Assembly (NCBI RefSeq): GCF_014201335.1
Contig: NZ_JACHEB010000006.1
Coordinates: 330,976 to 394,975 of the forward strand
DNA from: Tunturiibacter gelidiferens
GTDB taxonomy: Bacteria; Acidobacteriota; Terriglobia; Terriglobales; Acidobacteriaceae
Length of the DNA stretch: 64,000 nt
Reading direction: 5' to 3'
Shown one piece after another: positions 8,236 to 16,723 of this stretch. Numbering within the stretch: position 1 is the stretch's first letter; each line of letters starts with the position of its first letter. A program made the position numbers and the translations under genes. The notes under the pieces are model-generated. The model saw only the letters and a program-made list of their open reading frames with translations, had not been told where the DNA came from and searched no databases.

Positions 8236-9615
8236 TCAAGATGGCTGCTCTTGCAAATCGCTCCATGCCCGGGTTGGGTCATCATCCGGATCGGGCACGC
8301 CCTGCGTGGGCCTCGATGCCTCTGGTACGTGGCGCAGGTTCACGCGAATGCGATACCAGACATATGCCGAACCGCGCATACGATCTACCAGCACATCATC
8401 CGGCGCCAGTAGTGCCGCAGCTTCGGGATGCTTCTCCTTCCAACGTTCCAGCCCGGCTTCCGCCGCAGCCTTATCGGATGACTGCGCAATCACGATGAGC
8501 GGCATAGTCGACTGCCGGCGACCCTTCTTCGCAACGGGAGCAGCCGCAGGATCCACGTCTTCTCCCTCCGCCTTTGTGACCTTCTTCTTTGTGGCCTTCT
8601 TCACGGCAGAGGTACGGGACCTCGAGGGTTGTACGCGCGCGGGCTCGCCCTCTATTTTGCGGAAGTGCGGTGGCCACGGAGCATCGTCGATGCCCTCTGC
8701 CTCATCACGCGCAGCCATCTCCAGCAATGCATCGAGCACGTCTGCGTGCTCATTCATCGCGGCGTGCGGGTCGCCAATGTTCGCAAAGCGATTTGGCATC
8801 GTTAATACGGTGAAGTCGGCAGGATCGCATGTCATTACTTCATCCCAGCGTAGCGGTGTACTCACACGCGCATCGGGGAGTGGCCTTACCGAATAGGCTG
8901 AACAAGTGGTGCGATCTTTCGCGTTCTGGTTGTAGTCCAGGAAAACGCCATGACGCTCTTCCTTCCACCACTTGCTGGACGCCAGAGAACAGCGCCTCTC
9001 CACCGCCCGCGCCAGCGCCAGCGCCGCCCGGCGTACCTCGATGAAGCTCCACCGTGGCTCGATCCGCACGTTGATGTGGATGCCGCGAGACCCGCTGGTC
9101 TTCGGCCACGCTACAAGGCCAAGCTCATCAAGAAGAGCCTTTACCTCCATGGCCACCGCGCGTACATCGGTCCATACCACGCCGGGCTGCGGATCAAGGT
9201 CTACGCGTAGCTCATCCGGATGATCGAGGTCTCCGGTGCACACCGGATGCGGATGCAGCTCCATACAGCCGAGGTTGACGATCCACGCGAGGCCAGCCGC
9301 ATCATCGACGACTACTTCCTCCGCGGTACGCCCCGAAGGGAACGACAGGGTGACCGTGCGCATCCACTCCGGCAGGTCGCTAGGTGCGCGCTTCTGGTAG
9401 AAGGGCTCTGCCTCCGCACCATTCACAAAGCGTTTCAGAACGACTGGGCGATCCAGGATACCGCGCAGCGCACCCGGCGCCACGGCGAGAAAATAGCGGA
9501 CGATATCGAGTTTTGTGAGCTGCACGCCGCGGGTGAAGTACGGCTTGGACGGGCTGCTAATGCGCACCATGCGGCCAACCACCTCCAGCAACTCCGCGTC
9601 GTCTACTTTCGCCAT
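8236..9615 (-). CDS. LigD-type polymerase (AEP primase-polymerase) with C-terminal extension
   Basis: A 459-aa protein whose first 290 or so residues are a LigD polymerase domain, an archaeo-eukaryotic-primase-fold enzyme that fills or extends ends during NHEJ. The catalytic acidic motif is ELRVDLDP (Asp139, Asp141), followed by KTSGSRGIHINV (about 172-183). After residue 310 comes a Lys/Ala-rich linker (AVKKATKKKVTKAEG, later AKKGRR) and an extra domain of about 100 residues (LERWKEKHPEAAALL ... YVWYRIRVNLRHVPE) that I do not recognise. Stand-alone polymerase domains are usually near 300 aa. I start at ATG 9615, with GAGGG 5 bases upstream; an in-frame GTG lies 4 codons earlier. It converges with the ligase gene, suggesting a shared repair role without co-transcription. 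Confidence 0.9.
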   Translation of the reverse strand: MAKVDDAELLEVVGRMVRISSPSKPYFTRGVQLTKLDIVRYFLAVAPGALRGILDRPVVLKRFVNGAEAEPFYQKRAPSDLPEWMRTVTLSFPSGRTAEEVVVDDAAGLAWIVNLGCMELHPHPVCTGDLDHPDELRVDLDPQPGVVWTDVRAVAMEVKALLDELGLVAWPKTSGSRGIHINVRIEPRWSFIEVRRAALALARAVERRCSLASSKWWKEERHGVFLDYNQNAKDRTTCSAYSVRPLPDARVSTPLRWDEVMTCDPADFTVLTMPNRFANIGDPHAAMNEHADVLDALLEMAARDEAEGIDDAPWPPHFRKIEGEPARVQPSRSRTSAVKKATKKKVTKAEGEDVDPAAAPVAKKGRRQSTMPLIVIAQSSDKAAAEAGLERWKEKHPEAAALLAPDDVLVDRMRGSAYVWYRIRVNLRHVPEASRPTQGVPDPDDDPTRAWSDLQEQPS

Positions 9616-10096
9616 CACAACCCTCACTGATTAAGTGTGATGCGTCCCGTACGCCGCACGTCTCTAGTAAGTCCGTTTCAAGTGAGCGGATTCCAGCTCA
9701 ATCCCGGTATTTGTCCCCACTAAGTACCAGGCGTTTATTGAAGACGACTCTTGGATAGCGCGAAATCGCTGATGCTCTCATCGAGCGGCAGATTAGCAAC
9801 GAAGACAATGGCTTGTAGGAACCAGTCGCTTGATGCTGACCTTTGCTGGGGTTCGGCAGAGGTCTGAAGCGTTCCAGAAAAGTAGGTGCCAGGAACTACG
9901 GACATGCGGAGGAGCTCATAGGTTCCTCAATCAGGTTCACTTTCACGACACCCAGAGTATTCCGAAGTGAACAATTCCGCCCGCATGGTTCGATGTGTGC
10001 AGTCAGGCCGATATCCAGTTGGCGTGTCATTTGTCCCAATCTGTTCGGGTTCGATGGTCCCGTGGACTCGCTTCTCCTCAAGACATTGCAATAAGT
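9616..10096. other. Intergenic region, nothing recognised
   Basis: About 480 bp between the start of the polymerase gene and the stop of the next minus-strand gene. No frame here shows family-like sequence and no strong hairpin was seen. It may contain decayed coding sequence around 9720-9830, but I could not identify it. Confidence 0.4.
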
Positions 10097-11491
10097 TTAT
10101 CTCTGAAGGATCCGCTGAGAGATGATTCGTGGACGTGGAGCGTTCGCTCCAATGTTACTGGTCTCCAGCAAAACTTCGAACGACCGTATATTACCGTTCG
10201 AATCGAAGATCTTGCCCAACAGCGGGGCCGAAGCATCGCTGAAAAGAAAGTCCGCTGCGGCCTCTGTGCCAGCCATGTTGATTCCCTCGATCAGAAGAAC
10301 GTGGCCCGTGCCATCCAGATTGCAAGTGACGACAATCAGACCGAACGTGCTGTGTGCGGAGTCGCTCTGGTTCGTCTTGTAATATTCATCCTCCCCCGCC
10401 ATAGGATGAAGATTGTGAATGACTACGTCGTCGACCTTTGGCTGATGTTCGAACTGAAAATTTAGATCCCTTTGAAACAGATCCACCCAGGGATTGGAAT
10501 CGAAGGACCCTAGCAAAATGACGTTTGACTGCTTCAAGTCATCCAGAGTCACCTCGCGCGCATATCGCACTTTGAACCGGTTCTTCACTACTGCTGGAAG
10601 CTGAGATATAGATGAAACGACATGTAGATCCACGACACTGGTATAGCGCCGTCCGCCCAGTTCGTTCACCATGGCTGAATCTATACCGGAAGTGGCGGAC
10701 GTGTGCTTTTGATACTCTCCGGCTGCGTACTCTGCCAAGGGGATCCTTCTATTGGTGAGATCCTGATAGATCACCAGCCCGCTGTCGGCCGGTACCAGCA
10801 GTGTGTCTCGTGTCGACGAGAAGAAGACGTTCCAGAAACGATCCGAAACACTCTGCTGCGGCGACTTAATATGGATGTCCCGCGCCACCACGAAGACAAG
10901 AGCCAAAAACAACGCAGCACATAAGGCTTTCAGCCCCAAGACCTGCCGACCTGGCAGCACCTGGTCCTTCACCGCCCGATCAACTATCTCTTCCGGTTGT
11001 TGTTGCGACGAGTCGCCGACGACTTCGATCAATCGCACATGCACAGGATGCTGTCTGCTCTCCCCGACGGCTTTATCGTCTTCAATAAAAATCGGCACAT
11101 AGCCGCCCCGGGGAACAGCGATCCGGATCGTCTCATCGATGCCTTCGCTGTTGAAGTACTCATCGAGTCTCTGCCGCAACAGACGCGCATAGTTGCGAAC
11201 AATATTGTCTTCGCCAGGGTTGTATCCCTGCGGACGTCGAAAGACATGTTCGCCGATCAACTGCTCGGTGATCTCGCTGGTCTGATCGAGCAGGTGCTTC
11301 TCGCAAATATAGAGGATGAAGCTGATCAAAAATTTGGATTTGGCGAATCCTTTACTCGCAGCGACTCGTCTCGCGACGCTCCAACGCGGATCCTCTTCAA
11401 GCGGCATAAGTTGGTCCGCAACGACCGTTCCTAGACGTTCCGCTTCGGCGGACTCTCGCCCCTTGCTTATTGAAGTATCTTCCACTGTCAT
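10097..11491 (-). CDS. Membrane-anchored DNA-binding-like regulator (unknown family)
   Basis: 464 aa. An N-terminal domain (about 35-140) with FLISFILYICEKHLL, a charged stretch and ARLLRQRLDEYF, ending in IRIAVPRGGYVPIF, resembles the winged-helix-like N-terminal domain of a set of acidobacterial single-pass regulators. One transmembrane helix follows at about 184-203 (LGLKALCAALFLALVFVVAR), then a 250-residue C-terminal domain that should lie outside the cytoplasm. I infer a one-component signal transducer with internal DNA-binding and external sensing parts. It is transcribed divergently from the phospholipase, TonB receptor and GH92 genes, with a 325-bp gap, so it is a candidate regulator of them. 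DNA binding is not proven by a clear HTH motif. Confidence 0.6.
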   Translation of the reverse strand: MTVEDTSISKGRESAEAERLGTVVADQLMPLEEDPRWSVARRVAASKGFAKSKFLISFILYICEKHLLDQTSEITEQLIGEHVFRRPQGYNPGEDNIVRNYARLLRQRLDEYFNSEGIDETIRIAVPRGGYVPIFIEDDKAVGESRQHPVHVRLIEVVGDSSQQQPEEIVDRAVKDQVLPGRQVLGLKALCAALFLALVFVVARDIHIKSPQQSVSDRFWNVFFSSTRDTLLVPADSGLVIYQDLTNRRIPLAEYAAGEYQKHTSATSGIDSAMVNELGGRRYTSVVDLHVVSSISQLPAVVKNRFKVRYAREVTLDDLKQSNVILLGSFDSNPWVDLFQRDLNFQFEHQPKVDDVVIHNLHPMAGEDEYYKTNQSDSAHSTFGLIVVTCNLDGTGHVLLIEGINMAGTEAAADFLFSDASAPLLGKIFDSNGNIRSFEVLLETSNIGANAPRPRIISQRILQR

Positions 11492-11816
11492 TAGTAGACA
11501 TCGACAGGACTAGCTTTTTGTTACTGCTCCATGAATCCGGAAGATATATGAGATATCAAAGATTACGACAGCATAAAATAATTATCGGCGCCTACTTATA
11601 AACAATTTGTTTTCTGCCAGATGAGAGTTATCACCTTCGTGTGTACTCCATCCTTTACACCGTGGATCCCCCTAACGAAGAACCTATTAGCAGAGGAAGA
11701 TCAAATCTCAACAAAGAACAGAATCCTTGGACCGGCGGCCAGGGCCACATGCTATCTCCTATTCCGTATTATCGGCCAACCTGCTCTCCGACCATCTCAG
11801 AAGGATGTAAGACAAG
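11492..11816. promoter_or_regulatory. Divergent intergenic region between regulator and PI-PLC/TonB/GH92 genes
   Basis: About 325 bp, AT-rich from 11520 to 11620. It must contain the promoters of both divergent transcripts. I could not define convincing -35/-10 boxes or a palindromic operator. Confidence 0.35.
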
Positions 11817-12992
11817 ATGACGAATTTTCGAGCGACACTTCCACTTATGATCATGCTTCCGCTGAGCGGCCTCGCGCAGCAAAATACCATTGCCGAGCAG
11901 GATCGAACGCTGCGCATCAATCAGATTCAAGTCATAGGCAGTCATAACAGCTATCACTCTGGCATCGCCCCAAGCGAACGCAAGCTTATCGAGCAACAGA
12001 ACCCAAAGGCGATGCGCGCGCTCGACTATGCTCATGCTCCCTTGGCCGATCAGCTGACCGGCGGCGTGCGTCAGCTTGAGATCGACATCTACGCCGACTC
12101 GAAGGGCGGCCGCTACTCGCATCCAGCCATCGTCGGCAAAGTTGCAGAAGCGGGACTTCCAGCCGATCCCGACTTCGATCCGCAACACGAGATGGACAAG
12201 CCCGGCTTCAAAGTGATGCACGTCATGGATGTCGATCAGCGCAGTTCCTGCCACACCTTCATCGCCTGCCTCACGACAATTCGCGGCTGGTCGCAACAGC
12301 ATCCGCTGCATCTACCCATCTTCATTCTGGTTGAAACTAAGCAGGGCCGTGAAGGATCAGCGCCGCAAGCCCACACGCCGGAGCCGTTCACCTCTGAGAC
12401 CTTCGACGCGCTCGACGCGGAAATCCGCTCCGTCTTCTCTTCGAACGAGATAATCACACCAGACCAGGTTCGTGGCAGCTACGACACACTGCTCGAAGCC
12501 GTTCAATCCCTCGGCCCAGCTTCATCCGGTTCCAGCAAGAAGAGTGGTGGTTGGCCAACGCTCTCAAACTCTCGCGGCAAGGTCATCTTCCTTATGGACC
12601 AACGCAACGTCGGCCCCGTTTACACACAGGGACATCCTTCTCTTCGTGGGCGCCTCATCTTCACCAACGCCGCACCTGGTTCGCCGGACGCAGCCTTCAC
12701 GGAAGAGAACGATGGAACGAAGGCCGAGATCGACACCCTCGCCCGTCAAGGATATCTCATCCGCACCCGCACCGACGACGGCACTGAAGCCGCGCGTACC
12801 AACGACCATACCCGAGCCGACATCGCTCTTTCCAGCGGCGCACAGATGTTAAGCACCGATTACCCATCCTCCGAGCCTTCGCGTTGGACTGGATTCTTCG
12901 TTGGCCTCCCGCATGGTCTGGTCGCTCGCTGTAATCCAATAATCGCGCCGACCGGATGTGTCGATTCGTTGCTTGAGCCTTCAATGAAATAG
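11817..12992 (+). CDS. Secreted phosphoinositide phospholipase C-like enzyme (PI-PLC-C1)
   Basis: 391 aa with a signal peptide (cleavage near Ala20-Gln21). The fold is the calcium-dependent PI-PLC-C1 type TIM barrel. GSHNSYH at 41-47 gives the first catalytic His, and LEIDIYAD (Glu88, Asp90) the metal-binding acids. A VMHVMDVD segment supplies a likely second His, and FILVETKQG and KVIFLMDQR follow in family order. These enzymes cleave phosphodiester bonds of phosphoinositide-like lipids; the true substrate here is unknown, with GPI-like anchors one possibility. It is followed on the same strand by a TonB receptor (108-bp gap) and GH92 (95-bp gap). A GC-rich hairpin (13017-13049) lies between it and the receptor, without a T tract. 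Confidence 0.82.
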   Translation: MTNFRATLPLMIMLPLSGLAQQNTIAEQDRTLRINQIQVIGSHNSYHSGIAPSERKLIEQQNPKAMRALDYAHAPLADQLTGGVRQLEIDIYADSKGGRYSHPAIVGKVAEAGLPADPDFDPQHEMDKPGFKVMHVMDVDQRSSCHTFIACLTTIRGWSQQHPLHLPIFILVETKQGREGSAPQAHTPEPFTSETFDALDAEIRSVFSSNEIITPDQVRGSYDTLLEAVQSLGPASSGSSKKSGGWPTLSNSRGKVIFLMDQRNVGPVYTQGHPSLRGRLIFTNAAPGSPDAAFTEENDGTKAEIDTLARQGYLIRTRTDDGTEAARTNDHTRADIALSSGAQMLSTDYPSSEPSRWTGFFVGLPHGLVARCNPIIAPTGCVDSLLEPSMK

Positions 12993-13016
12993 GACAAGAA
13001 ACTTCAGCAAACTATT

Positions 13017-13049
13017 GCGGCCCACCCTCCTGCGTCGCCGGGAGGCCGC
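13017..13049 (+). other. Intercistronic hairpin between PI-PLC and TonB receptor genes
   Basis: GCGGCC at 13017-13022 pairs with GGCCGC at 13044-13049, with a possible inner CTCC/GGAG pairing. No T run follows, so it is more likely an RNA stability or attenuation element than a full terminator. Confidence 0.45.
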
Positions 13050-13100
13050 CACCTAACGCCCCGACTCAACAGATTCTTACGTTCTCACCAGGAGGCACGT

Positions 13101-16100
13101 GTGTCAAAAACGCAAGCAACATCATCCGCTCCTAATGAATCGATATCCTCAAGGTTGACGAGGTTCGCAGCCAATCTCCACTGTGTTTCTCGTCTGCTGC
13201 TTATCGCACTGCTCATCGGCGTTGCGGCCATCAGCCCGGCGATACTACTTGCCCAGTCCGACAACTCCTCGATCGCCGGCGTCGTCACCGATCCCTCTGG
13301 AGCTGGCGTCGGTGCAGCAGCCATCACCGTAATAAGCGAGCAGACCGGCGCCGAGCACCAGACCATCAGCAACAAATCCGGCTTCTACACCATCGCTGGC
13401 CTTGCACCGGGCAAATACACCGTCAAGGTAGTGGCCCCGGGCTTTGACATGGTTACTAGAACGAACAACAACCTCGACCCAGCGATCCCTGCAACAGTCA
13501 ACGTCTCTCTCGTCGTCGGCAAAGATAACGAGTCGATTGAAATAACCGCGAACGAAACGACTTTGCAGGCCGACAGCGCCACCCTCGGCCGCGTCATCAC
13601 CAGCAGCCAGGCCGACAATCTTCCACTCAATGGCCGCAACCCAATCTATCTCGCACTTACCAAGGCCGGCATTACCAGTATCACGAGCACCGTCTCCTCC
13701 CCAAACTTCAGCACCGGCCTCGGCGCCATCAACATCAACGGAGCCCGCGAGCGCGACAATCTTCTCACCTACGACGGCGCCGTCGCCGTTCGCATCCGCG
13801 CAAGTGGTGACTCCGTCGGCACACCCGACCTCGACGCCGTCGAAGAAGTCCAGGTGCTCTCAACCAACTACCCTGCAGAGTACGGTCGATCCATTGGCGG
13901 TCAGATCCGCATTATCACCAAGAGCGGCACCGATCACTTCCACGGCAGCGCCTACGAGTACTTTCAAAACCCCGTCCTTAACGCCAACACCTGGGTCCGC
14001 AACGACAACGCCAACAACTCAAACCCGAACTACCCCGCGGCCCTCAAGACAAACAGCGTCGCGCCATTCACATACAACCAGTTCGGCTTTGTCTTCGACG
14101 GTCCTCTCTATATCCCGCATGTCCTGCCGAAGGGCAAAGTTTTCTTCCTCTACTCCGAAGCCTTCGTGCGCAATCCTTCGCTCTCTACCGAGACAGACAC
14201 GGTTCCCAACGCAGCCTTCCGAACCGGCGACTTCAGCTCCGTGGCGCAGCACATCAAAGATCCCATGTCCGGTCTCCCCTGCGATCCGAAGGCCGGCGGC
14301 CCTGGCTGCTTTCCCGGCAACATCATCCCCAAAAATCGTCTTAGCTTAAATGGCGTAGGTTTGCTCAATGCCTTCCCTACACCGACGCCAGGCTTTCAAA
14401 TTGGTGCAGCCAACCTGCTCGAGACTGCGCACTATCCCATCCAGCAGCAGATCGACAGCGGCAATCTCGACATCCTTCCAACCGAGAAGGACTACATCCG
14501 CTTCCGCCTCATTCACTTCTACTATCACGAGGTGAACCCCTTCGCGACGTCGAACTACGACATCGTCCCCCGCATCTACAGTCGTCCCAACGAGACCGGT
14601 TCGCTCGACTACGTCCACACCTTCGGTCCCAGCACCACCAACGAATTTCTCTTCACCGCCAGCCATGACGCCGCTCGCCTCAGCATCGACACATCGACCG
14701 GCACCTACAACCGCACCGCATACGGCATCAACTATCCCTACCTCTTTCCTGCAGGCAAGGATCTCCCAAACAAAATTCCCACCATTGCGTTTGATACAAC
14801 CGGCATCACCACACTCGATGGCAGCACCTACCCCTCTCACTCTCAGGGCGAGATCTTCGACTTCGCCGACACCGTCACCCGCATCATCGGCAACCACACT
14901 CTGCGCGGCGGCGCTCTCTTTGAGCGGGCTGGCGAAAACGATGACGATCAGATCGCCTTCGCCAATTCCACTCCCGGACAGACCAACAACCAGAACGGCA
15001 AGTTCGACTTCTCCAGCGCCAACACCAACGGCACCGGCTACGACCTCGCCGACGCGGCCCTCGGCGTTTTCAACACCTACTCCGAGATCGGTCCGCGCAA
15101 CGAAACTCCCAGCCGCGCTAACATGTTCGAGTTCTTCGCACAGGACTCCTGGAAAGCTACGCCGAAGCTGCACCTCGAGTTCGGCATGCGATACACCAGC
15201 ATTCACCCCTTCTACAGCATCTGGAACAACGCCGGAACCTTTGATCCCGCCTTCTACAATCCTGCTACTGCTGTAAAGGTGAACCCCACAACGGGTAATC
15301 CGAGCGCTGGCAGCGGTGACCCGCTCGACGGAACCGTTCTATTTGGCAATGGCTTTCCCGCCAGCGCAAACTCTCACGTTCCCATCGCCGTAACTGGACA
15401 GTACAACAATCTCTTCCACGATCTTCCGCGGGGCTACGTTCATGTGCAGAAGTACCTCTTCCAGCCGCGTCTCGGCGTAGCGTATTCGCTCAACAATAAA
15501 ACGGTTCTTCGCACTGGCTTCGGTCGCTACACCAGCCGGCAAGGGACCTCAGACAACGTATTTCTCGGCGGCTTCGCACCGTTGCAGCAGGTGGTTTCGA
15601 TCACAGGCGGCAGCGTAGACAACCCCGCTGGCACTGCAATCGGCACCGGCTCCTTCCCAACGCTTTCCGGCGACATCAACCAACAGTCCCCGCAACCTGA
15701 AGCCTACATCTGGAACGTATCTGTCGAGCGTGACCTTGGCTTCGATACCGTCGCTGATGTCTCCTACGTGGGCCGCCACTCTTTGCATCAGCAGTTTGAA
15801 TCCGACGTGAACCAGGCGCCCATCGGAACCGCGCAGGCCTTCGGCACCAACGGTGTCAACGCTCATCGTCCGTATCTCGGTTACGCTGCTATCACCGAGG
15901 TCTATCAAGGCGACACGGCCTTCTATCAGGGCCTGCAGATCGACGTGAATCATCGCTTCAGCCACAGTCTCGGCTTCGGAGTCGCGTACACCTACGCTCA
16001 CTCCCGCGACTGCGGCTCCTTCCAGAAGAACATCCTACCCAACGCCGACGACCCCAAAGGACTCTGCGGCACAGCCGACTACGATCTCCGCCAGGTCCTC

Positions 16101-16628
16101 GTCCTCAACTCCGTCTACCGCATCCCCTTCCGCAGCGGCAACCGCATCGCCAACGAAGCTCTCGGTGGCTGGCAACTCTCACAGGCCTATCAGTTCCAGA
16201 CAGGCACGCCGTTCAACGTCGCAACCAGTCAGGACATCGCTGGCGTCGGCGCAGGCTTCCAGGGACAATTCCTTCAGATCGCTCCTGGCGCTACGCTCCA
16301 CGGCAACGGAAAGTTTTCAAACGGCAAAGACAACAACTTCTGGTTCAATCCCAGCGCCTTCTCACTGCCTGCTGCCGGAACGTTCACCTCACAACACAAC
16401 CGCAACCTGATCTACGGTCCCGGCCAGGCAAGCTTTAACGCAAGTCTGCAAAAGCGCTTCGCAACCTTTGAAGGTCAGGCACTCTCCTTCCGTTTCGACG
16501 CCTTCAACTTCCCCAACCACCCCAACTGGGCCGCACCAGACTCCACCTACACCGACGCAGCCTTCGGCAAGGTCACCAGCAAGACCGGCCAACGCGCCAT
16601 GCAGGCCAGCCTTCGCTACTCCTTCTAA
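13101..16628 (+). CDS. TonB-dependent receptor, Oar-like, with carboxypeptidase-regulatory domain (1)
   Basis: A 1175-aa outer-membrane receptor. GTG start with GGAGG 5 bases upstream (13091-13095). The leader contains RLLLIALLIGVAAISPAILLAQ. A CarboxypepD_reg-like beta-sandwich follows (SIAGVVTDPSGAGVGAAAITV to about residue 125), then a plug domain (INGARERDNLLTYDGAVAV, EEVQVLSTNYPAEYGRS) and a long beta-barrel ending in SLRYSF with terminal Phe, the usual outer-membrane assembly signal. These proteins import large or complex ligands using TonB energy. Its placement between a PI-PLC-like enzyme and an alpha-mannosidase suggests uptake of a mannosylated glycan, which is inference. No anti-sigma/sigma pair is nearby. 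Confidence 0.93.
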   Translation: MSKTQATSSAPNESISSRLTRFAANLHCVSRLLLIALLIGVAAISPAILLAQSDNSSIAGVVTDPSGAGVGAAAITVISEQTGAEHQTISNKSGFYTIAGLAPGKYTVKVVAPGFDMVTRTNNNLDPAIPATVNVSLVVGKDNESIEITANETTLQADSATLGRVITSSQADNLPLNGRNPIYLALTKAGITSITSTVSSPNFSTGLGAININGARERDNLLTYDGAVAVRIRASGDSVGTPDLDAVEEVQVLSTNYPAEYGRSIGGQIRIITKSGTDHFHGSAYEYFQNPVLNANTWVRNDNANNSNPNYPAALKTNSVAPFTYNQFGFVFDGPLYIPHVLPKGKVFFLYSEAFVRNPSLSTETDTVPNAAFRTGDFSSVAQHIKDPMSGLPCDPKAGGPGCFPGNIIPKNRLSLNGVGLLNAFPTPTPGFQIGAANLLETAHYPIQQQIDSGNLDILPTEKDYIRFRLIHFYYHEVNPFATSNYDIVPRIYSRPNETGSLDYVHTFGPSTTNEFLFTASHDAARLSIDTSTGTYNRTAYGINYPYLFPAGKDLPNKIPTIAFDTTGITTLDGSTYPSHSQGEIFDFADTVTRIIGNHTLRGGALFERAGENDDDQIAFANSTPGQTNNQNGKFDFSSANTNGTGYDLADAALGVFNTYSEIGPRNETPSRANMFEFFAQDSWKATPKLHLEFGMRYTSIHPFYSIWNNAGTFDPAFYNPATAVKVNPTTGNPSAGSGDPLDGTVLFGNGFPASANSHVPIAVTGQYNNLFHDLPRGYVHVQKYLFQPRLGVAYSLNNKTVLRTGFGRYTSRQGTSDNVFLGGFAPLQQVVSITGGSVDNPAGTAIGTGSFPTLSGDINQQSPQPEAYIWNVSVERDLGFDTVADVSYVGRHSLHQQFESDVNQAPIGTAQAFGTNGVNAHRPYLGYAAITEVYQGDTAFYQGLQIDVNHRFSHSLGFGVAYTYAHSRDCGSFQKNILPNADDPKGLCGTADYDLRQVLVLNSVYRIPFRSGNRIANEALGGWQLSQAYQFQTGTPFNVATSQDIAGVGAGFQGQFLQIAPGATLHGNGKFSNGKDNNFWFNPSAFSLPAAGTFTSQHNRNLIYGPGQASFNASLQKRFATFEGQALSFRFDAFNFPNHPNWAAPDSTYTDAAFGKVTSKTGQRAMQASLRYSF

Positions 16629-16652
16629 CGCTCTAACATTGCAACAGCGCAA

Positions 16653-16682
16653 GAGCGGGGCCTGCGTAGACAGTCCCCGCTC
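16653..16682 (+). other. Intercistronic hairpin between TonB receptor and GH92 genes
   Basis: GAGCGGGG (16653-16660) pairs perfectly with CCCCGCTC (16675-16682) around a 14-base loop. No T tract follows, so partial termination or mRNA 3'-end protection between the two genes is more likely than full termination. Confidence 0.55.
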
Positions 16683-16723
16683 CTGAAAATCTTCACGGCA
16701 CTCAAGACATCAAGGGACCCATC

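Noticed and set aside
14346..15206. 286-aa minus-strand frame inside the TonB receptor gene
   Set aside because: It has a Val/Gly/Glu-rich composition typical of the mirror of a GC-biased coding frame and no domain-like sequence. The plus-strand receptor is unambiguous.
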